DNA of 64,000 nucleotides from Streptomyces sp. NBC_01341 (GCF_035946055.1 NZ_CP108364.1:5456001-5520000), one strand, 5' to 3'; counted from the stretch's first letter, positions 44,116 to 55,343 are shown. Notes: generated from the sequence alone by a model not told the origin. Numbers and translations: made by a program.

Positions 44116-45210
44116 GTGCATGTCGTACTCGCCGGCGGGGGGACCGCCGGGCACATCGAGCCCGCGCTTGCCCTCGCAGACGCCCTGCGGAGGCAGGACC
44201 CGACCGTGGGAATCACTGCCCTCGGCACGGAACGCGGACTCGAGACCAGGCTCGTACCCGAGCGGGGGTACGACCTGGCACTGATCCCCGCCGTGCCGCT
44301 GCCGCGCAAGCCCACGCCCGAGCTGATCACCGTCCCGGGTCGGCTGCGCGGCACCATCAAGGCGGCCGAGCAGATCCTGGAGCGCACCAAGGCGGACTGC
44401 GTGGTCGGCTTCGGCGGCTACGTCGCCCTGCCGGGGTACCTCGCCGCCAAGCGCGCGGGTGTCCCGATCGTGGTCCACGAGGCCAACGCCCGGCCGGGCC
44501 TGGCCAACAAGATCGGTTCCCGCTACGCCCACGGGGTCGCGGTCTCCACCCCTGACAGCAAGCTGCGCGGCGCCCGCTACATCGGCATCCCGCTGCGGCG
44601 CACCATCGCCACCCTGGACCGGGCCCGGGCACGCCCCGAGGCACGGGCGGCCTTCGGTCTCGACCCCAACCTGCCTACCCTGCTGGTCTCCGGTGGTTCC
44701 CAGGGCGCGCGCCACCTCAACGAGGTCGTCCAGCGCATCGCACCGCTGCTCCAGCGGTCGGGAATCCAGATCCTGCACGTGGTCGGCCCGAAGAACGAAC
44801 TGCCGCGCGTCGACAACATGCCCGGTATGCCGCCCTACATCCCGGTACCGTACGTGGACCGGATGGACCTCGCGTACGCCGCAGCCGACATGATGCTCTG
44901 CCGCGCGGGCGCGATGACCGTCGCCGAGCTCACCGCAGTCGGGCTGCCCGCCGCCTACGTCCCGTTGCCGATCGGCAACGGCGAACAGCGGCTCAACGCC
45001 CAGCCGGTGGTCAACGCGGGCGGCGGTCTGCTGGTGGACGACGCGGCACTGAGCCCCGAGTGGGTGCAGGCCAACGTCCTGCCGGTGCTCTCGGATCCGC
45101 ACCGGCTGTACGAGATGTCCCGTGCGGCCGCGGAATTCGGGCGACGGGACGCCGACGACCTCCTCGTCGGCATGGTGTACGAGGCGATTGCCTCACGCCG
45201 CCAGGCGTGA
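44116..45210 (+). CDS. murG: MurG, UDP-GlcNAc transferase making lipid II
   Basis: A 364-residue GT-B fold enzyme adding GlcNAc to lipid I. N-terminal HVVLAGGGTAGHIEPALALA, then GFGGYVALPGYLAA, VHEANARPGLANK, LVSGGSQGARHLNE, and the C-terminal donor site CRAGAMTVAELTAVGLPAAYVPLP. The GTG start is 6 bp after ftsW. In many actinobacteria murC follows; here ftsQ follows directly after 49 bp. Confidence 0.95.
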   Translation: MHVVLAGGGTAGHIEPALALADALRRQDPTVGITALGTERGLETRLVPERGYDLALIPAVPLPRKPTPELITVPGRLRGTIKAAEQILERTKADCVVGFGGYVALPGYLAAKRAGVPIVVHEANARPGLANKIGSRYAHGVAVSTPDSKLRGARYIGIPLRRTIATLDRARARPEARAAFGLDPNLPTLLVSGGSQGARHLNEVVQRIAPLLQRSGIQILHVVGPKNELPRVDNMPGMPPYIPVPYVDRMDLAYAAADMMLCRAGAMTVAELTAVGLPAAYVPLPIGNGEQRLNAQPVVNAGGGLLVDDAALSPEWVQANVLPVLSDPHRLYEMSRAAAEFGRRDADDLLVGMVYEAIASRRQA

Positions 45211-45259
45211 GGCGGTGCGGACCCGGGGCGTGCGCCCCGGGTCCGGCGAAGGAGCGAGC

Positions 45260-46054
45260 GTGGCCGGACCGACGACCGCCCAGCGCGGCGAGGCCGAGCG
45301 GGCCGACACCCCGGCCCGCCCGCCCCACATCAGCCCCCAGGAGCGTCGGCTGACAGGCCGTACGCGACTCGTCCTGGCCGCGGCCGGCGTCGTGCTGACC
45401 GCGGCCGGCACCCTCTGGGTCCTCTACGGGTCGTCCTGGCTGCGCCTGGAGCGGGTGACGACCACGGGGACCGAGGTCCTCACCCGGGCCGAGGTGGAGG
45501 CCGCCGCGGGGGCCCCGGTCGGGGATCCCCTGGTCTCCGTCGACACGGGCGCCATCGCGGACCGGTTGCGCCAGAAGCTGCCTCGTATCGACTCGGTGGA
45601 TGTCGTACGGTCATGGCCGCACGGAATTGCCCTTAAGGTGACCGAACGGAAGCCGGTCCTACTGGTCGAAAAGGGCGGGAAGTTCATCGAAGTGGACGCG
45701 AAGGGCGTGCGTTTCGCCACCGTGGACGAAGCGCCCCGGCACGTGCCTCTGCTGGAGCTGGCGCCTGAACGCTCGGCCGGCCTGCGCCGGTTCGGCGCCG
45801 ACCGGCTGCTGCGGGAAGCGGTCCGCGTCGCGGGGGACCTCCCGGAACGGGTGGCCGGGGAGACCGAATCCGTACGGATCACCTCGTACGACTCGGCCCT
45901 CCTGAAGCTGACCCGTGAACGCACCGTGATGTGGGGCAGTAGTGAGGAGGGGCCCGCGAAGGCGCGGGTGCTCGCCGCACTCATGAAAGCGTCTCCCAAA
46001 GCAGGACACTTCGACGTGAGTGCCCCCACCGCGCCTGCCGCGTCCAAGAGTTGA
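45260..46054 (+). CDS. ftsQ: Cell division protein FtsQ
   Basis: A 264-residue bitopic protein: about 35 cytosolic residues, one helix (LVLAAAGVVLTAAGTLWVLY), a POTRA domain (LERVTTTGTEVLTRAEVEAAAG...LPRIDSVDVVRSWPHGIALKVTERKPV in parts) and a beta domain. GTG 45260 follows GAAGGAG. It binds FtsL/DivIC and controls septal wall synthesis. It ends 276 bp before ftsZ. Confidence 0.9.
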   Translation: MAGPTTAQRGEAERADTPARPPHISPQERRLTGRTRLVLAAAGVVLTAAGTLWVLYGSSWLRLERVTTTGTEVLTRAEVEAAAGAPVGDPLVSVDTGAIADRLRQKLPRIDSVDVVRSWPHGIALKVTERKPVLLVEKGGKFIEVDAKGVRFATVDEAPRHVPLLELAPERSAGLRRFGADRLLREAVRVAGDLPERVAGETESVRITSYDSALLKLTRERTVMWGSSEEGPAKARVLAALMKASPKAGHFDVSAPTAPAASKS

Positions 46055-46082
46055 CGCGCGTTTGGCCTGGCCAGCCCCCTGG

Positions 46083-46111
46083 TTGGTCAGCGCTACGGGT
46101 GATCACATAGG
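46083..46111 (+). promoter_or_regulatory. Candidate ftsZ promoter, distal
   Basis: TTGGTC (46083-46088), 17-bp spacer, CATAGG (46106-46111). Alternatively TAGGGT (46108-46113) with a 19-bp spacer. Transcripts from here would contain the small frame at 46138-46212. Several ftsZ promoters, one used in sporulation, are known in Streptomyces coelicolor; I cannot assign which this is. Confidence 0.45.
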
Positions 46112-46137
46112 GTGAAAAGAAAAACGGGAGGTTCGGC

Positions 46138-46212
46138 GTGTTCGTTGAACGTGCGCCACTTGTCGACTTAGTGTCCTGTTCGGAAGAGTCCAAGAAGCAG
46201 ACACACTGGTAA
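46138..46212 (+). CDS. Possible 24-aa upstream ORF in the ftsZ leader
   Basis: GTG 46138 stands 6 nt after a good Shine-Dalgarno (GGGAGG at 46126-46131) and opens 24 codons ending in TAA: MFVERAPLVDLVSCSEESKK followed by QTHW. Its stop touches the first of two hairpins before ftsZ. The second ftsZ promoter lies inside it. It could be a regulatory leader peptide or chance. No family is recognised. Confidence 0.35.
   Translation: MFVERAPLVDLVSCSEESKKQTHW
46145..46174 (+). promoter_or_regulatory. Candidate ftsZ promoter, proximal
   Basis: TTGAAC (46145-46150), 18-bp spacer, TAGTGT (46169-46174). This is the best vegetative-type promoter in the ftsQ-ftsZ gap, giving a leader of about 150 nt. 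Confidence 0.6.
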
Positions 46213-46260
46213 CCCTAAACTTCAACGTTAGGGTTTGGGTCGGCGTTCGGACCGACCCAA
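46211..46260 (+). promoter_or_regulatory. Two tandem hairpins in the ftsZ leader
   Basis: Hairpin 1: AACCCTAA (46211-46218) with TTAGGGTT (46228-46235), 9-nt loop. Hairpin 2: TTGGGTCGG (46235-46243) with CCGACCCAA (46252-46260), 8-nt loop. They share one base, so they stack end to end or compete. They lie 70 nt before the ftsZ start and could stabilise or regulate the mRNA. Confidence 0.55.
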
Positions 46261-46330
46261 TCGGCATCCGTCGTCGCGGCGGGACTACCGCGAAGCGACG
46301 ACACGTAACTCGAGGCGAGAGGCCTTCGAC

Positions 46331-47545
46331 GTGGCAGCACCGCAGAACTACCTCGCAGTCATCAAGGTCATCGGTGTCGGCGGCGGTGGTGTCAATGCCA
46401 TCAACCGAATGATCGAGGTCGGTCTCAAGGGCGTCGAGTTCATCGCGATCAACACCGATGCGCAAGCACTGTTGATGAGCGACGCCGACGTCAAGCTCGA
46501 CGTCGGCCGTGAACTCACCCGCGGCCTCGGCGCCGGGGCGAACCCGGCCGTCGGTCGTAAGGCGGCAGAGGACCACCGTGAGGAGATCGAGGAGGTCCTC
46601 AAGGGGGCCGACATGGTCTTCGTCACCGCCGGAGAAGGCGGCGGCACCGGCACCGGCGGCGCACCCGTCGTCGCCAACATCGCCCGTTCGCTGGGCGCCC
46701 TGACGATCGGCGTGGTCACCCGCCCGTTCACCTTCGAGGGCCGGCGGCGCGCGAACCAGGCGGAGGACGGCATCGCCGAACTCCGCGAAGAGGTCGACAC
46801 CCTCATCGTCATTCCCAACGACCGGCTGCTGTCCATCTCGGACCGCCAGGTCAGCGTGCTCGACGCGTTCAAGTCGGCCGACCAGGTGCTGCTCTCGGGT
46901 GTCCAGGGCATCACCGACCTCATCACGACCCCGGGGCTGATCAACCTCGACTTCGCCGACGTCAAGTCGGTCATGTCCGAGGCCGGATCGGCACTCATGG
47001 GCATCGGATCGGCGCGCGGCGACGACCGTGCGGTCGCCGCGGCGGAGATGGCGATCTCCTCGCCGCTCCTCGAGGCGTCCATCGACGGCGCCCGCGGTGT
47101 CCTGCTCTCCATCTCCGGTGGCAGCGACCTCGGTCTCTTCGAGATCAACGAGGCAGCCCAGCTGGTGAGCGAGGCGGCCCACCCGGAGGCGAACATCATC
47201 TTCGGTGCGGTCATCGACGACGCGCTGGGCGACGAGGTGCGTGTCACCGTCATCGCCGCGGGCTTCGACGGCGGACAGCCGCCGGCCCGCCGGGAGACCG
47301 TCCTCGGAGCGGGCGCCGGCAAGCGCGAGGAGCCGGCCCCGCCGGCCCGGACCGCCGAGCCGGCCCGTCCGACGGGCGGCCTGGGTTCCGTGCCGCCGCG
47401 CGAGGAGCCGAAGGCGCCGGCCGAGCCGGTACCGGTGGCGAACGAGAGCTCGCTTCCGCCGGCCTCCCCGCCGCACGTGCCCACGGCCCGTCCCTACCAG
47501 GACAGCCAGGCCGAAGAGCTGGACGTACCGGACTTCTTGAAGTGA
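46331..47545 (+). CDS. ftsZ: Cell division GTPase FtsZ
   Basis: A 404-residue tubulin homologue that forms the Z-ring or sporulation ladders. GTP-binding VIGVGGGGVNAINRM and GGGTGTGGAPVVA, T7-loop block NLDFADVKSVM, then a Pro/Ala/Glu-rich linker (about residues 320-395) and the C-terminal partner-binding peptide LDVPDFLK. GTG 46331 follows GAGAGG. Its stop overlaps the pgeF start by GTGA. Expression is expected to be developmentally regulated through the upstream promoters. Confidence 0.97.
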   Translation: MAAPQNYLAVIKVIGVGGGGVNAINRMIEVGLKGVEFIAINTDAQALLMSDADVKLDVGRELTRGLGAGANPAVGRKAAEDHREEIEEVLKGADMVFVTAGEGGGTGTGGAPVVANIARSLGALTIGVVTRPFTFEGRRRANQAEDGIAELREEVDTLIVIPNDRLLSISDRQVSVLDAFKSADQVLLSGVQGITDLITTPGLINLDFADVKSVMSEAGSALMGIGSARGDDRAVAAAEMAISSPLLEASIDGARGVLLSISGGSDLGLFEINEAAQLVSEAAHPEANIIFGAVIDDALGDEVRVTVIAAGFDGGQPPARRETVLGAGAGKREEPAPPARTAEPARPTGGLGSVPPREEPKAPAEPVPVANESSLPPASPPHVPTARPYQDSQAEELDVPDFLK

Positions 47546-48294
47546 TAGGTCCGCACGACACGGTGAAGACCGTGGAGTCCTCGACGGGCGGCGCCCATTT
47601 CGCCTTCACCGACAGGTGGGGCGGAGTGAGCGCCGCTCCGTACGCGGAGCTCAATCTCGGCGGCGCGGTCGGCGACGACCCGGCCGCCGTCCGTACGAAT
47701 CGTGAACGCGCGGCCCGTTCCCTGGGGCTCGACCCGGCCGGTGTCGTCTGGATGAACCAGGTGCACGGGCGGGACGTGGCCGTCGTCGACGGCCCCTGGG
47801 GTGATGTCTCGGACATCCCCGCCGTGGACGCGGTGGTGACGGCACGGCGCGGACTCGCGCTCGCGGTGCTCACCGCAGACTGCACGCCCGTCCTGCTCGC
47901 CGATGCCGCGGCCGGTGTGGTCGCGGCCGCCCACGCGGGACGGCCCGGCCTGGTGGCGGGGGTCGTCCCGGCCGTGGTCGAGGCCATGACCGCGCTCGGA
48001 GCGGACCCGGCCCGCATCGTGGCGCACACCGGACCGGCCGTCTGCGGACGGTGCTACGAGGTGCCGGAACAGATGCGTGCCGATGTCGCCGGGGCCGTCC
48101 CGGCGGCGTGGTCCAGGACCAGCTGGGGAACGCCCGCGGTCGACGTCACGGCCGGAGTCCACGCCCAGCTCGACGAGCTCGGCGTCGGCGACCGGCACGT
48201 TTCGCCGTTCTGCACCCTGGAGTCCGGCGACCATTTCTCGTACCGCCGCGACCGCACCACGGGTCGGCTCGCCGGATATGTCTGGTTGGACTGA
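47542..48294 (+). CDS. pgeF: PgeF/YlmD, DUF152 family (polyphenol oxidase-like)
   Basis: A 250-residue protein of the YfiH/LACC1 family. Metal-site blocks: MNQVHGRDV, LTADCTPVLLAD and AAAHAGRPGLV with the conserved His and Cys; later GPAVCGRCYEV. Family members remove wrongly incorporated L-Ser from peptidoglycan precursors or act on purine nucleosides. Position between ftsZ and the yggS-like gene is conserved. GTG start overlaps the ftsZ stop, and the stop overlaps the next ATG. Confidence 0.9.
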   Translation: MIGPHDTVKTVESSTGGAHFAFTDRWGGVSAAPYAELNLGGAVGDDPAAVRTNRERAARSLGLDPAGVVWMNQVHGRDVAVVDGPWGDVSDIPAVDAVVTARRGLALAVLTADCTPVLLADAAAGVVAAAHAGRPGLVAGVVPAVVEAMTALGADPARIVAHTGPAVCGRCYEVPEQMRADVAGAVPAAWSRTSWGTPAVDVTAGVHAQLDELGVGDRHVSPFCTLESGDHFSYRRDRTTGRLAGYVWLD

Positions 48295-49019
48295 TGGACA
48301 TGACGGATCGCAGGGCCCAACTCGCGGCGAACCTGGCGCAGGTGGAGGAACGCATTGCCTCCGCCTGTGCCTCGGCCGGCCGGGACCGGGAAGGGGTGAC
48401 CCTCATCGTGGTCACCAAGACGTACCCCGCGAGCGATGTGCGTATCCTCCACGGGCTCGGCGTGAGGCACGTCGCCGAGAACCGGGACCAGGACGCGGCA
48501 CCGAAGGCGGCCGCATGTGCGGATCTGGACCTCACCTGGCATTTCGTCGGGCAGCTCCAGACCAACAAGGTCCGTTCCGTGGCCGGTTACGCGGACATCG
48601 TCCAGTCGGTCGACCGGGTGAAGCTCGTCACCGCACTCTCGGCGGCCGCCGAGAAGGACGGGCGCGAGCTCGGCTGCCTGATCCAGGTCGCCCTGGACGC
48701 CGAGAGCGGCGCACGCGGTGACCGGGGCGGGGTCGCACCGGACGGGGTCGAGGAGTTGGCCGCCGCGGTGGAGGCCGCTCAAGGACTCAGGCTCGACGGC
48801 CTGATGACCGTGGCCCCGCTCGCCGGACCCTACGCGGGCCGGCAACGGGCCGCGTTCGACCGGCTGATGGAATTCTCATCAAGGCTGCGCGGGAACCATC
48901 CGGCTGCGAACATGGTGTCCGCCGGTATGAGTGCGGACCTCGAGGACGCCGTCGCGGCCGGAGCGACACATGTACGCGTCGGTACGGCGGTGCTCGGAGT
49001 CCGACCCCGGCTCGGGTAA
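48294..49019 (+). CDS. YggS/YlmE family PLP-binding protein
   Basis: A 241-residue alanine-racemase-like TIM barrel binding pyridoxal phosphate through Lys in VTLIVVTKTYPASD; VAENRDQDAAPKA, WHFVGQLQTNK and MVSAGMSADLEDAVAAGATHVRVG complete the family. It acts in vitamin B6 homeostasis rather than as an enzyme. ATG 48294 overlaps the pgeF stop (TGATG); ATG 48300 is a possible alternative. Confidence 0.92.
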   Translation: MDMTDRRAQLAANLAQVEERIASACASAGRDREGVTLIVVTKTYPASDVRILHGLGVRHVAENRDQDAAPKAAACADLDLTWHFVGQLQTNKVRSVAGYADIVQSVDRVKLVTALSAAAEKDGRELGCLIQVALDAESGARGDRGGVAPDGVEELAAAVEAAQGLRLDGLMTVAPLAGPYAGRQRAAFDRLMEFSSRLRGNHPAANMVSAGMSADLEDAVAAGATHVRVGTAVLGVRPRLG

Positions 49020-49146
49020 CGTCGCGAAGCAAGTCGGACCACAGCAGAAAATATGGTCATTCCCGCTCCTGGCGGGCAGGCCGGAGTGGATCTCGGGCAC
49101 TTGGTGACACGAATGCCGATCCACCACAGAGCGGAGGACTCGGAGC

Positions 49147-49758
49147 ATGGCCGGCGCGATGCGCAAGATGGCGGTCTACCTCGGCCTCGTGGAGGACGAT
49201 GGGTACGACGGTCCGGGGTTCGACCCCGACGACGAATTCGAACCCGAGCCGGAGCCCGAGCGGGACCGGCGGCGGCACCAGCCCGCGCATCAGGTGGAGC
49301 GGGAACGGGACGAACCGGTACGAGCGGTGCAGCCACCCGCACCCCGTGAGCCGGTTCAGCTCCCGGCGGAAAGCGGACGACCCGCCCGAATCGCACCCGT
49401 GGCATCCATCACACCTGAACGCCCGAACATGGAGAAGAACGCACCGGTGATCATGCCCAAGGTCGTGTCCGAGCGTGAGCCCTACCGGATCACCACGCTG
49501 CACCCCAGGACCTACAACGAGGCCCGTACCATCGGGGAACACTTCCGCGAGGGCACTCCGGTGATCATGAATCTCACGGAGATGGACGACACGGATGCGA
49601 AGCGACTTGTCGACTTTGCCGCGGGACTCGTCTTCGGTCTCCATGGGAGCATTGAACGAGTGACGCAGAAGGTGTTCCTGTTGTCGCCTGCTAACGTCGA
49701 TGTCACGGCGGAGGACAAGGCCCGCATCGCAGAGGGCGGGTTCTTCAACCAGAGCTGA
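49147..49758 (+). CDS. sepF: Cell division protein SepF
   Basis: A 203-residue protein. The N-terminal membrane-binding amphipathic stretch (MRKMAVYLGLVEDD) is followed by an acidic/Arg-rich linker to about residue 110, and the SepF core (ITTLHPRTYNEARTIGEHFREGTPVIMNLTEM in parts, KRLVDFAAGLVFGLHGSIER) ends with KVFLLSPANV. SepF polymerises and links FtsZ to the membrane; FtsA and ZipA are absent here. ATG 49147 follows GGAGGACTCGGAG; ATG 49159 is possible. The 127-bp gap upstream may carry its own promoter. Confidence 0.92.
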   Translation: MAGAMRKMAVYLGLVEDDGYDGPGFDPDDEFEPEPEPERDRRRHQPAHQVERERDEPVRAVQPPAPREPVQLPAESGRPARIAPVASITPERPNMEKNAPVIMPKVVSEREPYRITTLHPRTYNEARTIGEHFREGTPVIMNLTEMDDTDAKRLVDFAAGLVFGLHGSIERVTQKVFLLSPANVDVTAEDKARIAEGGFFNQS

Positions 49759-49827
49759 GAACACAGGGAACAAACACCGGCCGGGTGGCCGGGGCTACGA
49801 GAGCCAGGGGAGAGGGAACCGCGGGAC

Positions 49828-50124
49828 ATGGGCGTCGCACTGGATGTGGTCTATATCGCGCTGATGTGTTTCCTCATCGTGCTGATCTTCCGGCTGGTGA
49901 TGGACTACGTCTTCCAGTTCGCACGGTCATGGCAGCCAGGCAAGCCGATGGTGGTCGTTCTCGAGGGCACTTACACTGTCACCGATCCACCGCTGAAGCT
50001 TCTGCGGCGGTTCATACCGCCGTTGCGTCTCGGGGGCGTGGCACTTGACCTGTCCTTCTTCGTTCTGATGATCATCGTCTACATTCTGCTCAGCATCGTG
50101 GGCAAGCTTGCGAGCAGCGTGTGA
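49828..50124 (+). CDS. YggT family membrane protein (YlmG)
   Basis: A 98-residue protein with two membrane helices (residues about 5-28 and 70-92). The central TDPPLKLLRRFIPPLRLGGVALD is the YggT signature. YlmG relatives affect division and chloroplast nucleoid partition, with unknown mechanism. It lies between sepF and divIVA as in other Gram-positive dcw clusters. Confidence 0.92.
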   Translation: MGVALDVVYIALMCFLIVLIFRLVMDYVFQFARSWQPGKPMVVVLEGTYTVTDPPLKLLRRFIPPLRLGGVALDLSFFVLMIIVYILLSIVGKLASSV

Positions 50125-50173
50125 ACGATACGGTCTTGCCGACTGCCGACGACTACGTAGAGGTGAAGAAGAG

Positions 50174-51334
50174 ATGCCGCTGACCCCCGAGGACGTGCGG
50201 AACAAGCAGTTCACGACCGTTCGCCTCCGAGAAGGCTATGACGAGGACGAGGTCGATGCCTTCCTCGACGAGGTCGAATCGGAGCTGACACGTCTGCTTC
50301 GTGAGAACGAGGACCTGCGCGCCAAGCTGGCCGCCGCCACGCGTGCGGCCGCGCAGAACCAGCAGAACCAGCAGCAGCAGGGAATGCGCAAACCGCCGGA
50401 GCAGCAGGACCGGCCCGGTGCGCCTGTGCCCGCTGCCATATCTGGTCCGCCGGTACAGCAGCAGCAGCCCCCGCAGATGGGTCCCCCCCAGCTGCCCGGT
50501 GGAGCTCCGCAGCTGCCTGCCGGTCCCAGTGGCCACGGCCCCCAGGGTGGCCACGGCCCCGGTCCGCAGGGCCCGCACGGCCCCGGCCCGATGCAGGGCG
50601 GCCCCATGGGCGGCCCGATGCAGGGCGGCCCCATGGGCGGTCACCAGCAGCAGCAGATGCAGCAGATGCAGCAGCAGCAGCAGATGCAGCAGCCCGGTCA
50701 GGGCCCCGGTGGCGACAGCGCCGCCCGAGTCCTCTCCCTTGCCCAGCAGACCGCCGACCAGGCGATCGCGGAGGCCCGTTCCGAGGCCAACAAGATCGTC
50801 GGCGAGGCGCGCAGCCGTGCCGAGGGCCTCGAGCGTGACGCCCGCGCCAAGGCGGACGCCCTCGAGCGGGACGCCCAGGAGAAGCACCGCGTGGCGATGG
50901 GTTCGCTGGAGTCGGCCCGCGCGACGCTGGAGCGCAAGGTCGAGGACCTGCGCGGCTTCGAGCGCGAGTACCGGACCCGCCTGAAGTCCTACCTGGAGAG
51001 CCAGCTGCGCCAGCTGGAGACCCAGGCCGACGACTCGCTTGCTCCGCCGCGGACGCCCGCCGCCGCTTCACTGCCGCCGTCGCCTTCGCTGGCCCCGGCC
51101 GGTGCGGGTGCGATGGGACACACCATGAGCGGCAACCACGGTGGTCACGGCAGCCAGCAGATGGGTGGCGGCCAGCAGTCGATGGGCGGTGGCCCGTCGT
51201 ACGGCGGCGGCCAGCAGCAGATGTCGCCCGCGATGACGCAGCCGATGGCACCGGTGCGGCCGCAGGCGCCGCAGCCGATGCAGCAGGCCCCGTCGCCGAT
51301 GCGCGGGTTCCTCATCGACGAGGACGACAACTGA
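50174..51334 (+). CDS. divIVA: Polar growth protein DivIVA
   Basis: A 386-residue coiled-coil protein that recruits wall synthesis to hyphal tips. Residues 1-60 are the conserved membrane-curvature domain (PLTPEDVRNKQFTTVRLREGYDEDEV). Residues about 65-185 are a Gln/Gly/Pro/Met-rich insert with two exact copies of a 27-bp unit. A second coiled coil (residues about 186-300: AEARSEANKIVGEARSRAEGLERDA in parts) follows, then a Gly/Gln/Met-rich tail ending FLIDEDDN. ATG 50174 follows GTGAAGAAGAG. DivIVA is essential in Streptomyces and is phosphorylated by a Ser/Thr kinase. Confidence 0.96.
   Translation: MPLTPEDVRNKQFTTVRLREGYDEDEVDAFLDEVESELTRLLRENEDLRAKLAAATRAAAQNQQNQQQQGMRKPPEQQDRPGAPVPAAISGPPVQQQQPPQMGPPQLPGGAPQLPAGPSGHGPQGGHGPGPQGPHGPGPMQGGPMGGPMQGGPMGGHQQQQMQQMQQQQQMQQPGQGPGGDSAARVLSLAQQTADQAIAEARSEANKIVGEARSRAEGLERDARAKADALERDAQEKHRVAMGSLESARATLERKVEDLRGFEREYRTRLKSYLESQLRQLETQADDSLAPPRTPAAASLPPSPSLAPAGAGAMGHTMSGNHGGHGSQQMGGGQQSMGGGPSYGGGQQQMSPAMTQPMAPVRPQAPQPMQQAPSPMRGFLIDEDDN
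50584..50637 (+). repeat. Perfect 27-bp tandem duplication within divIVA
   Basis: Two identical 27-bp copies (50584-50610, 50611-50637) encode two copies of a nine-residue Gly/Pro/Met/Gln unit (GPMQGGPMG). CAG-rich tracts follow at 50643-50695. Copy number may vary between strains. Confidence 0.85.
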
Positions 51335-51370
51335 TCGGTAGGCGCTCGCTGAGCGCGTAGCCGTCGGCAG

Positions 51371-51416
51371 GCAAAGGGCCGGGCCCCGGGGTTTTCCCCG
51401 GGGCCCGGCCCTTTGC
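51371..51416 (+). terminator. Terminator of the dcw cluster after divIVA
   Basis: A 21-bp perfect stem (51371-51391 with 51396-51416) and a TTTT loop, 36 bp after the divIVA stop. Confidence 0.85.
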
Positions 51417-51487
51417 CGTGCGGCCCCGCAGGTGGCCCGGCGGTGCGGGGCCTGTTTCCCGGCCCGCCCGCTTCCCGTGACCGGGCC

Positions 51488-51524
51488 GGCCCCTGCCCCC
51501 GGCGTCGGGGGGGGGGCAGGGGCC
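51488..51524. terminator. Middle hairpin with a run of ten G
   Basis: Arms 51488-51500 and 51512-51524 pair over 13 bp. The loop side has ten consecutive G (51507-51516), which may slip or form a quadruplex. It lies between the divIVA and ileS terminators, and its role is unclear. Confidence 0.4.
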
Positions 51525-51554
51525 CGGTGGGAGCGCGAACCGGTGGGGGAACGG

Positions 51555-51593
51555 GAAGGGGCCCGGCCGGATGTGCTCCGGCCGGGCCCCTTC
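51555..51593 (-). terminator. Terminator of ileS
   Basis: A 17-bp perfect stem (51555-51571 with 51577-51593) and a 5-nt loop, 11 bp after the ileS stop on the minus strand. Confidence 0.75.
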
Positions 51594-51604
51594 GGGTGGT
51601 GCGG

Positions 51605-54769
<3,165 letters not shown>

Positions 54770-54985
54770 GTGCGGGCTTCCTCCGGCGGACGTCTTCCAC
54801 TTCCGTCGGAGGGACGAGAGCCAGGGCTCCCGCGGTACCACCCTCCTTGGCCCCGGGCGTGCGCCCGTGGCCCCCTCATTGGGGTCGCGACGCCGGGTCT
54901 AATGGCCCTGTGCCCGCGGGCGGAGCCCACGCGTCCAGAGCGTTCTTCCGGCGGCTCCGGGGTGATCTTCACGACGCGCTCGCCC
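54770..54985 (-). promoter_or_regulatory. Translational T-box riboswitch of ileS (ultrashort Stem I)
   Basis: On the minus strand, GAGCG (54977-54981) pairs with CGCTC (54938-54942) around a specifier loop that contains the Ile codon AUC (54964-54966) and an upper CCGG-agccg-CCGG hairpin. The T-box core AGGGTGGTACCGCGG (54830-54844) carries UGGU to pair with the tRNA-Ile end. Further down, CCCTCCGACGG (about 54801-54811) can pair with CCGCCGGAGG, which contains the ileS Shine-Dalgarno. So uncharged tRNA-Ile should free the ribosome site. This class is known for actinobacterial ileS. Confidence 0.9.
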
Positions 54986-55343
54986 CCGGGCTTCCACCGT
55001 CCCCGGGTCGCTGCCGGCTGCGTACGACGCTACTCGTCCCGTCCATGCCTCTCGCTGCGGCCAGTGTACGGGCCCGTACGGGCGACGGCCGACCGGTTTA
55101 TCCGCCGGGCGGGGCGTGACCCGAATGGCCAGGCGGCCCGGCAGGAGTCCGGAAGCGGTCCCGGAGGGTGGGCCCGGGCGGATTACCCCGCGGGGAGCTG
55201 GGCACAACGCTTGGAGGCGCGCCACCGCCCGGACGCGGGGAGGGGCGAACCGGCGGCGTGCCCCGTTGCCGCGGAGCTGGGGTCGATTTATCGTCCCAGC
55301 ACGATTCGCGTGCAAGATCACACTATGTGAAGGGGCCGCGGCC
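54986..55343. other. Gap between the ileS T-box and the DksA-like gene
   Basis: It must contain the divergent promoters of ileS and the DksA-like gene. GCACG-attcg-CGTGC at about 55298-55312 is a short dyad 31 bp before the DksA-like start. I could not place -35/-10 pairs with confidence and see no gene. Confidence 0.35.
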
